34,269 bases of DNA from Syntrophopropionicum sp964397525 (GCA_964397525.1 CAYNIY010000015.1:1-34269); one strand, 5' to 3'. Counted from the stretch's first letter, positions 16,631 to 24,035 are shown. Notes: generated from the letters alone by a model not told the origin. Numbers and translations: made by a program.

Positions 16631-16659
16631 TTGCGGCAAAAATATTTTTTTGGTAGAAT
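16631..16659 (+). promoter_or_regulatory. Sigma-A promoter of rpmB
   Basis: TTGCGG (16631-16636) and TAGAAT (16654-16659) are separated by exactly 17 bases, 29 bases before the rpmB start. The spacer is A/T-rich. The site is in the 115-base divergent gap between recG and rpmB, where a small CCGAAAAATCGG hairpin is also seen just upstream (16617-16628). No convincing promoter for recG was found. Confidence 0.8.
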
Positions 16660-16687
16660 GTATAGGTGGTTTAAAGGAGGTGTATTC

Positions 16688-16879
16688 ATGGCTAGAAGTT
16701 GCACAATATGCGGTAAAGGCATTGTAGTCGGGATCAAGCTGAGTCACTCACACATCCGCACCAAAAGAACCTGGGCTCCAAACCTGCAGCGTGTCAAAGC
16801 TGTCATTGACGGCTCCCCGAAAAAGGTCCTGGTATGCACGCGCTGCCTTAGAAGCGGTAAGGTCCAAAGAGCGATATAA
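16688..16879 (+). CDS. rpmB: 50S ribosomal protein L28
   Basis: A large-subunit ribosomal protein, 63 residues. It starts MARSCTICGKG with a CxxC pair (Cys5, Cys8) and ends near KVLVCTRCLRSGKVQRAI with the second pair, CTRC, so it is the zinc-binding form. The HSHIRTKRTWAPNLQRV core is typical for L28. The ATG at 16688 follows AAAGGAGGTG at good distance; the 19-codon upstream extension overlaps the promoter and is rejected. It is a single-gene transcript between its own promoter and terminator. Confidence 0.97.
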   Translation: MARSCTICGKGIVVGIKLSHSHIRTKRTWAPNLQRVKAVIDGSPKKVLVCTRCLRSGKVQRAI

Positions 16880-16890
16880 AAACTATTTTT

Positions 16891-16917
16891 AAAAAAGCGG
16901 CGTCTAAGCCGTTTTTT
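16891..16917. terminator. Bidirectional terminator between rpmB and ribH
   Basis: CGGC (16898-16901) pairs with GCCG (16908-16911) around a six-base loop, extended by A-rich and T-rich flanks (AAAAAAG / TTTTTT). Both strands end in a T-run, so it can end rpmB on the plus strand and the rib operon on the minus strand. It lies 11 bases past the rpmB stop and 27 bases past the ribH stop. Confidence 0.85.
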
Positions 16918-16943
16918 CATTTACAGGCCTGCTATTACATATG

Positions 16944-17423
16944 TTATTGTTTTTCTCCGGCAATATCCCGCATCAGGTTGGCCATTTCAATTGCTGTAAC
17001 AGCCGCATCCCAGCCCTTATTGCCGGCTTTTGTACCAGCCCGCTCAATAGCCTGTTCAATAGTGTCGGCGGTGATAATGCCAAATATGGTGGGGATGCCG
17101 CTGTCCAGGCCAACTTTTGCCACACCCTTGGTAACCTCGCCAGCCACATAATCAAAATGGGGGGTCGCTCCCCGGATTACCGCACCCAAACAGATTACCG
17201 CATCATATTTGTTCATCGAAACCATCTTACGGGCAACCAGCGGTATTTCAAACGCCCCGGGCACCCAGGCTACCTCGATATCCTGATCCAACACGCCGTG
17301 CCGGTTCAGTGCGTCCAGCGCACCGCTCAGAAGTTTATTGGTGATAAACTCGTTAAACCGCCCTGCCACCAGGCCAAACCTGAGCCCCTGACCTAATAGA
17401 TGTCCTTCATACAATCTTGGCAT
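16944..17423 (-). CDS. ribH: 6,7-dimethyl-8-ribityllumazine synthase
   Basis: Condenses 5-amino-6-ribitylamino-uracil with dihydroxybutanone phosphate to give the lumazine precursor of riboflavin. The protein is 159 residues. The key parts are FNEFIT (23-28), the WVPGAFEIP substrate loop (53-61), GAVIRGATPHFDYV with catalytic His89, and NKGWDAA near the end. The ATG at 17423 lies a suitable distance from AAGGGG; a TTG two codons upstream is less likely. It is the last gene of ribD-ribE-ribBA-ribH and is followed by a terminator. Confidence 0.96.
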   Translation of the reverse strand: MPRLYEGHLLGQGLRFGLVAGRFNEFITNKLLSGALDALNRHGVLDQDIEVAWVPGAFEIPLVARKMVSMNKYDAVICLGAVIRGATPHFDYVAGEVTKGVAKVGLDSGIPTIFGIITADTIEQAIERAGTKAGNKGWDAAVTAIEMANLMRDIAGEKQ

Positions 17424-17467
17424 ACTCAAATCCCCTTTCCGCTGCTTTTATCATTTTAATTAATGTC

Positions 17468-18676
17468 TTAACGTTCTCCGACAATATTCAACAGATGGCC
17501 GAGTTTTTTCTGCTTGGTAGAAAGATAAAAACGGTTGCATTTGCCAGGTCTGATCACTATGGGAACCCTTTCCACCACTTCAAGTCCATGGCCTTCCAAC
17601 CCGGCGATTTTACGCGGATTGTTAGTTATTAATTTTATTTTTTTAAGTCCCAGGTCGGACAGGATCTGCGCTCCGAGGCCATAGTCCCTCAGGTCGGCAG
17701 GAAAGCCGAGAGCCAGGTTGGCCTCCACTGTGTCTTTGCCCTGATCCTGGAGGTTATAAGCCCTTATTTTGTTTAAAAGACCGATGCCTCTGCCTTCCTG
17801 CCGCATATACAGAAGGACCCCCGCACCCTCATCAGCAATCATTTCCATGGCGCGGGCAAGCTGGTCCCCGCAATCGCAGCGGATAGAACCAAAAACATCA
17901 CCGGTCAGGCATTCCGAGTGCACTCGCACCAGCGGCGCCTCAATTTCTTCCAGGCTGCCCATGACCAGGGCGAGATGGCCCTTGTTGTCCAGAAGACTTT
18001 CGTAAGCCACAGCTTTGAATTCACCGTGTATCGTAGGCAGCTTGGCCTCATCAACCCGCCGCACCAATTTTTCGACGCGGCGCCTGTACTTGATCAGCTC
18101 TGCAATGGTGATGATCTTTAAATTATGAAGCTTAACAAACTCCATCAGTTCAGGTACTCTGGCCATAGTCCCGTCTTCCTTCATAATCTCGCAGATCACC
18201 CCTGCCGGGTACATGCCTGCCAGTTTAACCAGATCAACAGTAGCCTCGGTGTGCCCGGCCCGCCGCAGTACTCCACCCTCTTTAGCGCGCAGCGGGAAAA
18301 TATGTCCAGGGCGGTGCAAATCAGATGGTTTTGTATTGGGATCCAGAACAGCCTTGACAGTCATAGCCCTTTCGAAGGCCGAGATCCCGGTTGTGCATTC
18401 CTTGGCGTCAATTGAGACGGTAAAGGCGGTGGCATGCGGATCAGTATTATTGGTAACCATTGCCGGCAGATCAAGTTCATCAAGCCGCTTTCCCGTGATG
18501 GGAAGACAAATCAGACCGCGGCCATGGACAGCCATAAAGTTAATTGCTTCAGGAGTCGCTTTTTCAGCAGCCATGATCAGATCGCCTTCATTTTCACGGT
18601 CCTCGTCATCAACCACAACAATGGTTCTGCCCTGTTTGATTTCCTCAAGTGCTTCTTCAATTGTGTTAAATTGCAT
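17468..18676 (-). CDS. ribBA: Bifunctional DHBP synthase / GTP cyclohydrolase II
   Basis: A fusion enzyme catalysing both entry steps of riboflavin synthesis. Residues 1-200 are 3,4-dihydroxy-2-butanone-4-phosphate synthase, with DDEDRENEGD at 23-32 and GHTEATVDL at 141-149. Residues about 205-402 are GTP cyclohydrolase II, with the zinc cysteines Cys256, Cys267 and Cys269 (ECLTGDVFGSIRCDCGDQL) and the RQEGRGIGL active-site segment. The full length of 402 residues and intact motifs in both halves suggest both activities are kept. The ATG follows a GGGGGGG tract. It lies 20 bases after ribE. Confidence 0.97.
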   Translation of the reverse strand: MQFNTIEEALEEIKQGRTIVVVDDEDRENEGDLIMAAEKATPEAINFMAVHGRGLICLPITGKRLDELDLPAMVTNNTDPHATAFTVSIDAKECTTGISAFERAMTVKAVLDPNTKPSDLHRPGHIFPLRAKEGGVLRRAGHTEATVDLVKLAGMYPAGVICEIMKEDGTMARVPELMEFVKLHNLKIITIAELIKYRRRVEKLVRRVDEAKLPTIHGEFKAVAYESLLDNKGHLALVMGSLEEIEAPLVRVHSECLTGDVFGSIRCDCGDQLARAMEMIADEGAGVLLYMRQEGRGIGLLNKIRAYNLQDQGKDTVEANLALGFPADLRDYGLGAQILSDLGLKKIKLITNNPRKIAGLEGHGLEVVERVPIVIRPGKCNRFYLSTKQKKLGHLLNIVGER

Positions 18677-18696
18677 AATATTGCCCCCCCTTATAT

Positions 18697-19344
18697 TTAC
18701 AGGAAACCGTGTTCCGCCAAAAAACTCATACTTAACTTTGAATCGTTCCCCAGGCTGCGGCAGCTCATCATTCTTTCTATATATTTTCCGATAATGTCCC
18801 CTTCAAGATTCACTGTGTCTCCGGTATTTTTAAAGCCCAGCGTTGTTTCGCGCGCCGTGTGAGGAATCAGGGACACCTGGAAGGCATCCTTTGTAAATTT
18901 AACAACTGTCAGGCTGATACCGTCTACAGCAACAGATCCTTTCTCAATAATATAACGCATCACTGTTTCAGGAGCTTTTATTGTGATCAGGATGGCAATG
19001 TCACGCTTCTCATGCTGGGTTATTGTACCGATCCCGTCAATATGGCCGCTGACAATATGCCCGCCCAGCCTGTCTCCGAGCCGCAGGGCGCGCTCCAGGT
19101 TCACCCTGTCTCCCGTTTTTAAAAGACCAAGATTGCTTCTATCCAAGGTTTCCGCCATCACGTCGGCGGTAAAGCTGCGGCCGCCAAAAACTGTCGAGGT
19201 AAGGCAGACACCGTTTACCATGATGCTGTCACCTACCCGGCTGCCTTCGATTACTACGGCAGCATCAATGACAAGCCGGGCTGAATCGGCGCCGCGCTGG
19301 ATGGCCTTAATTACTCCAAGTTCCTCAACAATTCCAGTAAACAA
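18697..19344 (-). CDS. ribE: Riboflavin synthase, alpha subunit type
   Basis: Dismutates two 6,7-dimethyl-8-ribityllumazine molecules into riboflavin and the pyrimidine precursor. It has two tandem lumazine-binding barrels, about 1-96 and 97-190: FTGIVEELG opens the first and FSGHIDGIG-type sequence (GGHIVSGHIDGIG) opens the second. The start is a TTG at 19344 with GAGGTGG six bases upstream, giving the family N-terminus (M)FTGIVEE; the nine-codon upstream extension is rejected. The length is 215 residues. It sits between ribD and ribBA in the Bacillus gene order. Confidence 0.96.
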   Translation of the reverse strand: MFTGIVEELGVIKAIQRGADSARLVIDAAVVIEGSRVGDSIMVNGVCLTSTVFGGRSFTADVMAETLDRSNLGLLKTGDRVNLERALRLGDRLGGHIVSGHIDGIGTITQHEKRDIAILITIKAPETVMRYIIEKGSVAVDGISLTVVKFTKDAFQVSLIPHTARETTLGFKNTGDTVNLEGDIIGKYIERMMSCRSLGNDSKLSMSFLAEHGFL

Positions 19345-19395
19345 TATTATCCACCTCAAAACTTTTGACACCTGGTTACGTTATAAATTGATCCT

Positions 19396-20487
19396 TTATG
19401 AATATTTCAAATATCCTTCCACCAAAAGATCAGATCCCAGGCGTCTTACTACAACCCGCTCCAGCTCAGCGGCCTCCGAGGGATTATCTACACCCAGACC
19501 GCCTACAGGGCCGGGGGCATCCTGGCCGCCGATTATTTTGGGTGCGATAAACCAGGCTACCTTGTCAACTATTTGTGCAGTAAAAGCTGAGCCATGTACT
19601 CCCGCCCCGCCTTCGATCATAACAGAGGTAATGCCCCGGCGCCCTAAAATCTTCATTAGTTCACCCAGGTCTACCCTTGGGCCCTCATTAACGATCAATA
19701 CTTCAATTCCTGCCTGGCGCAGCGCAGCAACCTTTTCCGGCGGCGCGCCGCAGGTGGCGGCTATCAAAGTGGGTGCTTCCGACTGCTGGGTCAGCACTCT
19801 GGCCTTCAGCGGGATGCTGGCCCGGCTGTCCAGGACGATTCGCACCGGATCGCGGCCTCCAGCAGGCAGCCTTGCTGTAAGGGAGGGGTCATCAGCAAGC
19901 ACTGTGCCGATACCGACAATGATTGCGTCATACCAGTCCCTCAGCTGGTGGCCGTATGCGCGAGCCTTTTCACCGGTAATCCACTGTGATTTCCCGGATC
20001 GGGTAGCAATCTTGCCGTCAATGCTTAAAGCAGCCTTGGCAATGACAAAAGGCCGCCCGGTGGTGATGTGTTTTATAAACACCTCATTTAACTCAACTGC
20101 TTCTTCTTCCATCAAACCTAACGATACTTCTATCCCGGCCGCCATCAGTTGTCTAATTCCTTCACCGGCAACAAGCTGGTTTGGATCGGTCATGGCGGTT
20201 ACCACCCTGGCAACGCCCGCATTGATTATAGCTGTAGTGCATGGCCCGGTGCGCCCATGGTGGCAGCACGGTTCCAGGGTAACGTAGAGATCTGCCCCCC
20301 TGGCATCCTCTCCCGCCTCATTCAAAGCATGTATTTCAGCATGGGGAGTGCCTGCCTTAAGATGATAACCGCTGCCTATTATTTTCCCTTCCTTGACCAC
20401 GACCGCTCCGACCATGGGATTGGGGCTGGTCCTGCCGCGGGCCCTGGCAGCCAGTTCCAGGGCGAATTCCATATATTTTCTACCCAT
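19396..20487 (-). CDS. ribD: Bifunctional pyrimidine deaminase/reductase RibD
   Basis: Carries out the deamination and side-chain reduction steps of riboflavin synthesis. Residues 1-145 form the zinc-dependent deaminase, with His49-Ala-Glu51 (TPHAEIHAL) and PCCHHGRTGPC holding the zinc cysteines (Cys74 or 75, and Cys83). Residues about 150-363 form the NADPH-dependent reductase, with KAALSIDGKIATRSGKSQWI and VGIGTVLADDPSLTAR. The length of 363 residues is normal. The ATG has GGAAGG upstream. It is the first gene after the FMN riboswitch and terminator, so its expression is directly controlled by FMN. Confidence 0.97.
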   Translation of the reverse strand: MGRKYMEFALELAARARGRTSPNPMVGAVVVKEGKIIGSGYHLKAGTPHAEIHALNEAGEDARGADLYVTLEPCCHHGRTGPCTTAIINAGVARVVTAMTDPNQLVAGEGIRQLMAAGIEVSLGLMEEEAVELNEVFIKHITTGRPFVIAKAALSIDGKIATRSGKSQWITGEKARAYGHQLRDWYDAIIVGIGTVLADDPSLTARLPAGGRDPVRIVLDSRASIPLKARVLTQQSEAPTLIAATCGAPPEKVAALRQAGIEVLIVNEGPRVDLGELMKILGRRGITSVMIEGGAGVHGSAFTAQIVDKVAWFIAPKIIGGQDAPGPVGGLGVDNPSEAAELERVVVRRLGSDLLVEGYLKYS

Positions 20488-20555
20488 TCAAACCTTCCCG
20501 ATTTTCAGACATCTGATTTTTGCCTTTGAACAATCCGGCCAGCCTGTCTGTATGA

Positions 20556-20591
20556 AAAACAGAAAAACCCTGGACCGGAGCCTCAGGGTTT
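20556..20591 (-). terminator. Riboswitch-controlled terminator before ribD
   Basis: On the minus strand AAACCCTG (20591-20584) pairs perfectly with CAGGGTTT (20572-20565), followed by T-rich sequence down to 20556. It lies between the FMN aptamer (ending 20641) and ribD (20487). In Gram-positive rib operons such a hairpin forms when FMN binds, which stops transcription. No antiterminator was traced in detail. Confidence 0.85.
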
Positions 20592-20640
20592 ATGATAAAA
20601 GAAAATAACCAGCCTTAAAATACCATTAAAAGGCCAAATA

Positions 20641-20779
20641 CACCTTCTTCTATCCAGACTTTACTGTCGGCCCCGGACTTTAACCGGATCTGCCCTTGCG
20701 GGCTCGCGGGCTCGGCCATGAGGATCAATAACACAAGGCCATACCGCCGGTAGGGAATTACACCCGTCCCTGAAGGTCT
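20641..20779 (-). ncRNA. FMN riboswitch (RFN element)
   Basis: The minus strand carries the highly conserved RFN core: a GGG-ACGGGTG-TAATTCCC arm, CTACCGGCGGTAT, AGCCCGCGAGCC, GATCCGGTTAAAGTCCGG and CCGACAGT followed by AGTCTGGAT. The closing P1 stem is formed by ACCTTC near 20777-20772 and GAAGGT near 20647-20642. It is an FMN-sensing aptamer in the leader of ribD-ribE-ribBA-ribH, followed by a terminator, so FMN should turn the operon off at the level of transcription. Together with the promoter and hairpins it fills the 386-base gap between ribD and the GntR gene. Confidence 0.97.
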
Positions 20780-20812
20780 CACTATTTATCTTGTTGTTTC
20801 TGTATAAACGAT

Positions 20813-20841
20813 ATTATATGGCCCGCCATACCGGATGTCAA
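20813..20841 (-). promoter_or_regulatory. Consensus sigma-A promoter of the rib operon
   Basis: On the minus strand TTGACA (20841-20836) and TATAAT (20818-20813) match the consensus at all twelve positions with a 17-base spacer. The predicted start is near 20806, about 27 bases before the aptamer. Such a strong promoter fits a gene set controlled afterwards by the riboswitch. Confidence 0.95.
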
Positions 20842-20844
20842 TAC

Positions 20845-20866
20845 CCGCCGGCTGCCAAGCCGCCGG
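20845..20866 (-). terminator. GC-rich hairpin after the GntR gene
   Basis: On the minus strand CCGGCGGCT and AGCCGGCGG form a nine-base-pair stem with one mismatch and a four-base loop, a few bases after the gntR stop. No T-run follows, and the next bases are the -35 box of the rib promoter. It may act as a weak terminator or insulator. Confidence 0.4.
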
Positions 20867-20873
20867 CATCATA

Positions 20874-21287
20874 TTAGATTCTGTGCTTCGTTGAAAGCAC
20901 GCTTAATACATAATCCAGTAATTCCGTGGTCAGATGTTCGATATCCGTGTTTATTCTGTTTCTCTGTGATATCAGAATGGCCAGCCGCTCCTGCATTTCT
21001 TTGATCACCTTATACTGGCTGGATTCTGCCAGGTAATCCTGCGCGGATTTTACAGAGTTTACAATCACACCAGTCCCGGGGAGAACACTAACCACACCTG
21101 ACTCCTGTAAAAGGGAGAGGGCCCTTCTGACAGTCTCCGGGGAAACATTATAAAGGCCGGATAGCGTTGAGCGGCCGGAAATCTTTTGTCCCTCTTTATA
21201 TTCACCACTGGCTATTCTTTCTGCCAGGTCCATGGCAATAGTAATAAAACGGGCCATATGAAAGGTGGATACCCTGCCATTTTCCAT
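20874..21287 (-). CDS. Small GntR-family transcriptional regulator
   Basis: A 137-residue protein with an N-terminal winged helix-turn-helix of the GntR type (about 9-75): LAERIASGEYKEGQKISGRS, then YNVSPETVRRALSLLQESGVV and PGTGVIV. The rest (about 95-137) is a short helical, coiled-coil-like tail with no room for a ligand-binding domain such as FCD or UTRA; it may serve for dimerisation. Its target and signal are unknown. The ATG at 21287 follows AGGTG. It is divergent from the secreted beta-propeller gene, with overlapping predicted promoters in the gap, so it may regulate itself and that gene. Confidence 0.8.
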   Translation of the reverse strand: MENGRVSTFHMARFITIAMDLAERIASGEYKEGQKISGRSTLSGLYNVSPETVRRALSLLQESGVVSVLPGTGVIVNSVKSAQDYLAESSQYKVIKEMQERLAILISQRNRINTDIEHLTTELLDYVLSVLSTKHRI

Positions 21288-21319
21288 ATCTTTGACACCT
21301 TTCTACAGTCAATTAACAC

Positions 21320-21348
21320 TTGAATTTAATTATAAATATTAATAGTAT
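21320..21348 (+). promoter_or_regulatory. Possible promoter of the secreted beta-propeller gene
   Basis: TTGAAT (21320-21325) and TAGTAT (21343-21348) are separated by 17 bases. The spacer holds TTAAT-N7-ATTAA, a possible but weak operator palindrome. A second option closer to the gene is TTTACA (21406-21411) with TAATAA (21429-21434). Confidence 0.45.
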
Positions 21349-21358
21349 GAAATGACAG
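21329..21358 (-). promoter_or_regulatory. Possible promoter of the GntR gene
   Basis: On the minus strand CTGTCA (21358-21353) and a perfect TATAAT (21334-21329) are 18 bases apart, 42 bases before the gene. It overlaps the opposite-facing promoter predicted at 21320-21348. The region is A/T-rich, which lowers certainty. Confidence 0.45.
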
Positions 21359-21457
21359 GGATTTTAGAGCAAAAATTAAAAATATATTATGGCAAAATGA
21401 ACCATTTACAAATATTGGCCGTCTAACTAATAAATAATATGAAGAGGGGTTTTGCAT

Positions 21458-23836
21458 ATGAAGAAAATTATTGTACTCGGGATTATCGTTCTAACCCTGA
21501 CCGGTTTTCTGATCAATTATTCAGGAGCGAACGCTGAACCCAGCCATACCGCCATCTTCGCAGCAGGCCAGATGACATACACTGCAGACGGCCTGGCTAA
21601 AGCCATGGATGCTGAAACATTCATTGAAAATGACCGCGCTTTTGTGCCAGTTCGCTATCTTGCTTTAGCCCTGGGGATACCCGATGGAAATATTGTGTGG
21701 AGTTCCTCCTCTCAAACAGTGACCCTGTCCGATGCTGATATGACCGTAAGCGCAGCTGTCGGGAGCAGCACATTATATGTCAAAGAGCAGCCCGTAGAAA
21801 TGGATGTGGCGCCGCTGCTGAGGGATGGCCGTACTTACCTGCCGGCCAGGTATATCGCAGAAGCTTTCGGCTACACTGTTGACTGGCACCAGGCAACCCA
21901 GTCTGTCCTGATCGGGCCTGCCGGGAACCTGCCGCAGCCGTCACAGGGTGAAGCCGCGTTGCTGCCGGCTGTCGGATCATATGAAAACCTGAAGGAACTC
22001 CTTGAAAACAGCCAAGTCCGGAACGGGGCAGCAAGAGAAATCTTCAAGGATGCGGTTAACATGCCTTTGAGTACAACCCAGGAGTCAAAAGCAGCGGGTG
22101 CGCCTGAAGCGGCCAGCGATTCCGGAGCGGCGGATTATTCCAGGACAAATGTCCAGGTTGAAGGTGTGGATGAAGCCGATATAGTGAAAACTGACGGCAG
22201 CTATATATACCAGGTCAACAGGGAAAGGATTATTATCGCCAAAGCTTATCCGCCTGAAAACATGTCTATTGCCAGCACCTTGAATTATGCGGATAAGAGC
22301 TTTTCCCCAATGGAAATATATGTTGATGACACTTACCTGGTGGTGATAGGCAGCACAAGCAAATATTATCCTCCACTATACAAAATGGACAGTGGTGTAT
22401 CATCAGATATGATGCCTTATTACTACCAGGGAAATAACGTAAAAGCGATAATCTATAATATTGAAGATAAATCAAACATTAAACAGGTACGCGAGCTGGA
22501 GCTTGGCGGCAGTTATGTTTCCTCCCGTAAGACAGGAAATTCATTATACCTGATTGCCAACAAGAACATATATTTCTATCCCGGCAGGGAAATTGGAGAG
22601 CCCAAACCAATGTACCGGGATTCAGCGGCCGGAAACAACCTTGTTGAAATAGATTATCCTGACATTAAATGCTTCCCTGATTTTACAGAACCAAGCTACC
22701 TGATTGTCGCCGGCCTGAATCTGGACAACCCCGGTGAAGCAGCTGCTGTTTCCAGCTACCTGGGATCCGGGCAAAATATTTACGCTTCAACAGAAAACCT
22801 GTATGTGGCGGTGACCAGCTATAATTATCATGTCTGGCAGCCGGTAGTACCGCTGATTGCCCCTGAAATTTGGCCTGCTTATGACACGAGCAAAACCAGG
22901 GTATACAAATTCGGCATGGATGATGGCCGTTTGACTTACAAGGCCAGCGGTGAAGTGCCCGGCACTATCCTGAACCAGTTTTCCATGGACGAGGACGCCG
23001 AATTCTTCAGAATTGCCACCACCAGCGGCGAGGTCTGGCGTTCTGATGAGTTCACCTCCAAGAATAATGTCTATGTACTCGACAGCAGCTTGAATATTGC
23101 CGGTAAAATCGAAGGCATAGCGCCCGGCGAACAGATCTATTCCGTGCGGTTTGCAGGCGGCCGTGCTTATCTGGTCACTTTTAAGACTGTTGACCCGTTC
23201 TTTGTACTGGACCTGAGTGATCCATATAATCCAGCCATACTTGGCGCCCTGAAAATACCCGGTTACAGCGATTATCTGCACCCGTATGATGAAAACCATA
23301 TTATCGGTTTCGGCAAAGACACCGTGGAAATGGGAGGAAAGGGCTGGGGCGGTGACAGCATGGCTTTCTACATGGGTATGAAAATGGCTATTTTTGATGT
23401 CACTAATGTCAGCAGCCCAGTGCAAATGTTTACGGAAAAAATCGGCGACAGGGGTACAGATTCGGAACTGCTGCGCAATCACAAGGCCCTTCTCTTTTCA
23501 CGTGATAAAAACCTGCTGTCCTTCCCTGTCAGGGTAATGGAAGTCCAGGGCAGCACAGGCACTTCCGGCATGCCGGTACCGGAATACGGCACCTTTTCAT
23601 TCCAGGGCGCGCACGTCTATAACATCGACCTGGTGAATGGTTTTGCCCTCAAAGGAAGGATCACGCACCTTACTTCTGAAGACTACCTGAAAGCTGGCAA
23701 TTATTGGTATAACAGCGACAGGGATATCCAGAGAATTCTTTATATAGACGATACCCTTTATACGTTATCCCAGGGCATGATCAAAGCCAACAGCCTGTCT
23801 GACCTGACGGAATTAAACAAGGTTGAAGTTAAATAA
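21458..23836 (+). CDS. Secreted protein with copper-amine-oxidase-N-like domain and beta-propeller
   Basis: A 792-residue exported protein of unknown function. Residues 1-26 are a signal peptide (Lys-Lys start, hydrophobic core, cleavage probably after GANA). Residues about 38-150 hold a copper amine oxidase N-terminal-like domain with its two repeats: RAFVPVRYLALALG with IVWSSSSQTVTL, and RTYLPARYIAEAFG with VDWHQATQSVLIG. Despite the name this domain does not imply copper chemistry and is common in clostridial surface proteins. From about 210 to the end is the beta-propeller family whose hallmark is TNVQVEGVDEADIVKTDG. The ATG at 21458 is preferred over a TTG two codons upstream because GAGGGG lies eight bases before it. 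It is the only long plus-strand gene here and ends at a strong terminator. Confidence 0.9.
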   Translation: MKKIIVLGIIVLTLTGFLINYSGANAEPSHTAIFAAGQMTYTADGLAKAMDAETFIENDRAFVPVRYLALALGIPDGNIVWSSSSQTVTLSDADMTVSAAVGSSTLYVKEQPVEMDVAPLLRDGRTYLPARYIAEAFGYTVDWHQATQSVLIGPAGNLPQPSQGEAALLPAVGSYENLKELLENSQVRNGAAREIFKDAVNMPLSTTQESKAAGAPEAASDSGAADYSRTNVQVEGVDEADIVKTDGSYIYQVNRERIIIAKAYPPENMSIASTLNYADKSFSPMEIYVDDTYLVVIGSTSKYYPPLYKMDSGVSSDMMPYYYQGNNVKAIIYNIEDKSNIKQVRELELGGSYVSSRKTGNSLYLIANKNIYFYPGREIGEPKPMYRDSAAGNNLVEIDYPDIKCFPDFTEPSYLIVAGLNLDNPGEAAAVSSYLGSGQNIYASTENLYVAVTSYNYHVWQPVVPLIAPEIWPAYDTSKTRVYKFGMDDGRLTYKASGEVPGTILNQFSMDEDAEFFRIATTSGEVWRSDEFTSKNNVYVLDSSLNIAGKIEGIAPGEQIYSVRFAGGRAYLVTFKTVDPFFVLDLSDPYNPAILGALKIPGYSDYLHPYDENHIIGFGKDTVEMGGKGWGGDSMAFYMGMKMAIFDVTNVSSPVQMFTEKIGDRGTDSELLRNHKALLFSRDKNLLSFPVRVMEVQGSTGTSGMPVPEYGTFSFQGAHVYNIDLVNGFALKGRITHLTSEDYLKAGNYWYNSDRDIQRILYIDDTLYTLSQGMIKANSLSDLTELNKVEVK

Positions 23837-23860
23837 GGATCTATGCCTGCACCATAAAGT

Positions 23861-23901
23861 AAAACAACGCCTGCGAAAAATCGCAGGCGTTGTTTTTGTT
23901 G
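23861..23901. terminator. Strong bidirectional terminator
   Basis: A perfect 16-bp stem (23861-23876 with 23881-23896) with a four-base loop, flanked by A-run and T-run so it works on both strands. It lies between the convergent beta-propeller gene and the end of the rsmB-to-rpe operon. Confidence 0.95.
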
Positions 23902-23906
23902 TTTAA

Positions 23907-24035
23907 TCACTTTTCTTTTTTTGCTGTTTCTTCTTTTACCAGCTTGTCCTTAATTGCACCACAGCTATTGCATTTTCCCGGTTTGCAGCGGGCTTCCACC
24001 ACTGCACCGCATTCCCCGCATTTCCATACTGCCAT
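23907..24035 (-). CDS. Small rubredoxin-like zinc-ribbon protein (RCKP type)
   Basis: A 42-residue protein too short for most gene finders. It begins MAVWKCGECGAVVEARCKPGKC and then reads NSCGAIKDKLVKEE, with CxxC pairs at Cys6/Cys9 and Cys22/Cys25 plus Cys17 in the RCKPGKC motif. This matches the small RCKP-type rubredoxin-like proteins found in anaerobes. The metal could be zinc or iron and the function is unknown. Its ATG follows the rpe stop without a gap (TAAATG), with GGTGG about ten bases upstream, so it is probably translated by coupling. The tail is Lys/Glu-rich. Confidence 0.85.
   Translation of the reverse strand: MAVWKCGECGAVVEARCKPGKCNSCGAIKDKLVKEETAKKEK

Noticed and set aside
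16573..16738. 55-codon N-terminal extension of recG
   Set aside because: It would overlap rpmB and its promoter on the other strand and has no family similarity; the ATG at 16572 has a good ribosome binding site.
18983..20287. 434-codon open frame on the plus strand
   Set aside because: It is antisense to ribE and ribD, whose motifs are intact; its composition is the mirror of coding DNA and it has no ribosome binding site or family features.
22787..23482. 231-codon open frame on the minus strand
   Set aside because: It is antisense to the beta-propeller gene, with no recognisable motif, promoter or ribosome binding site.
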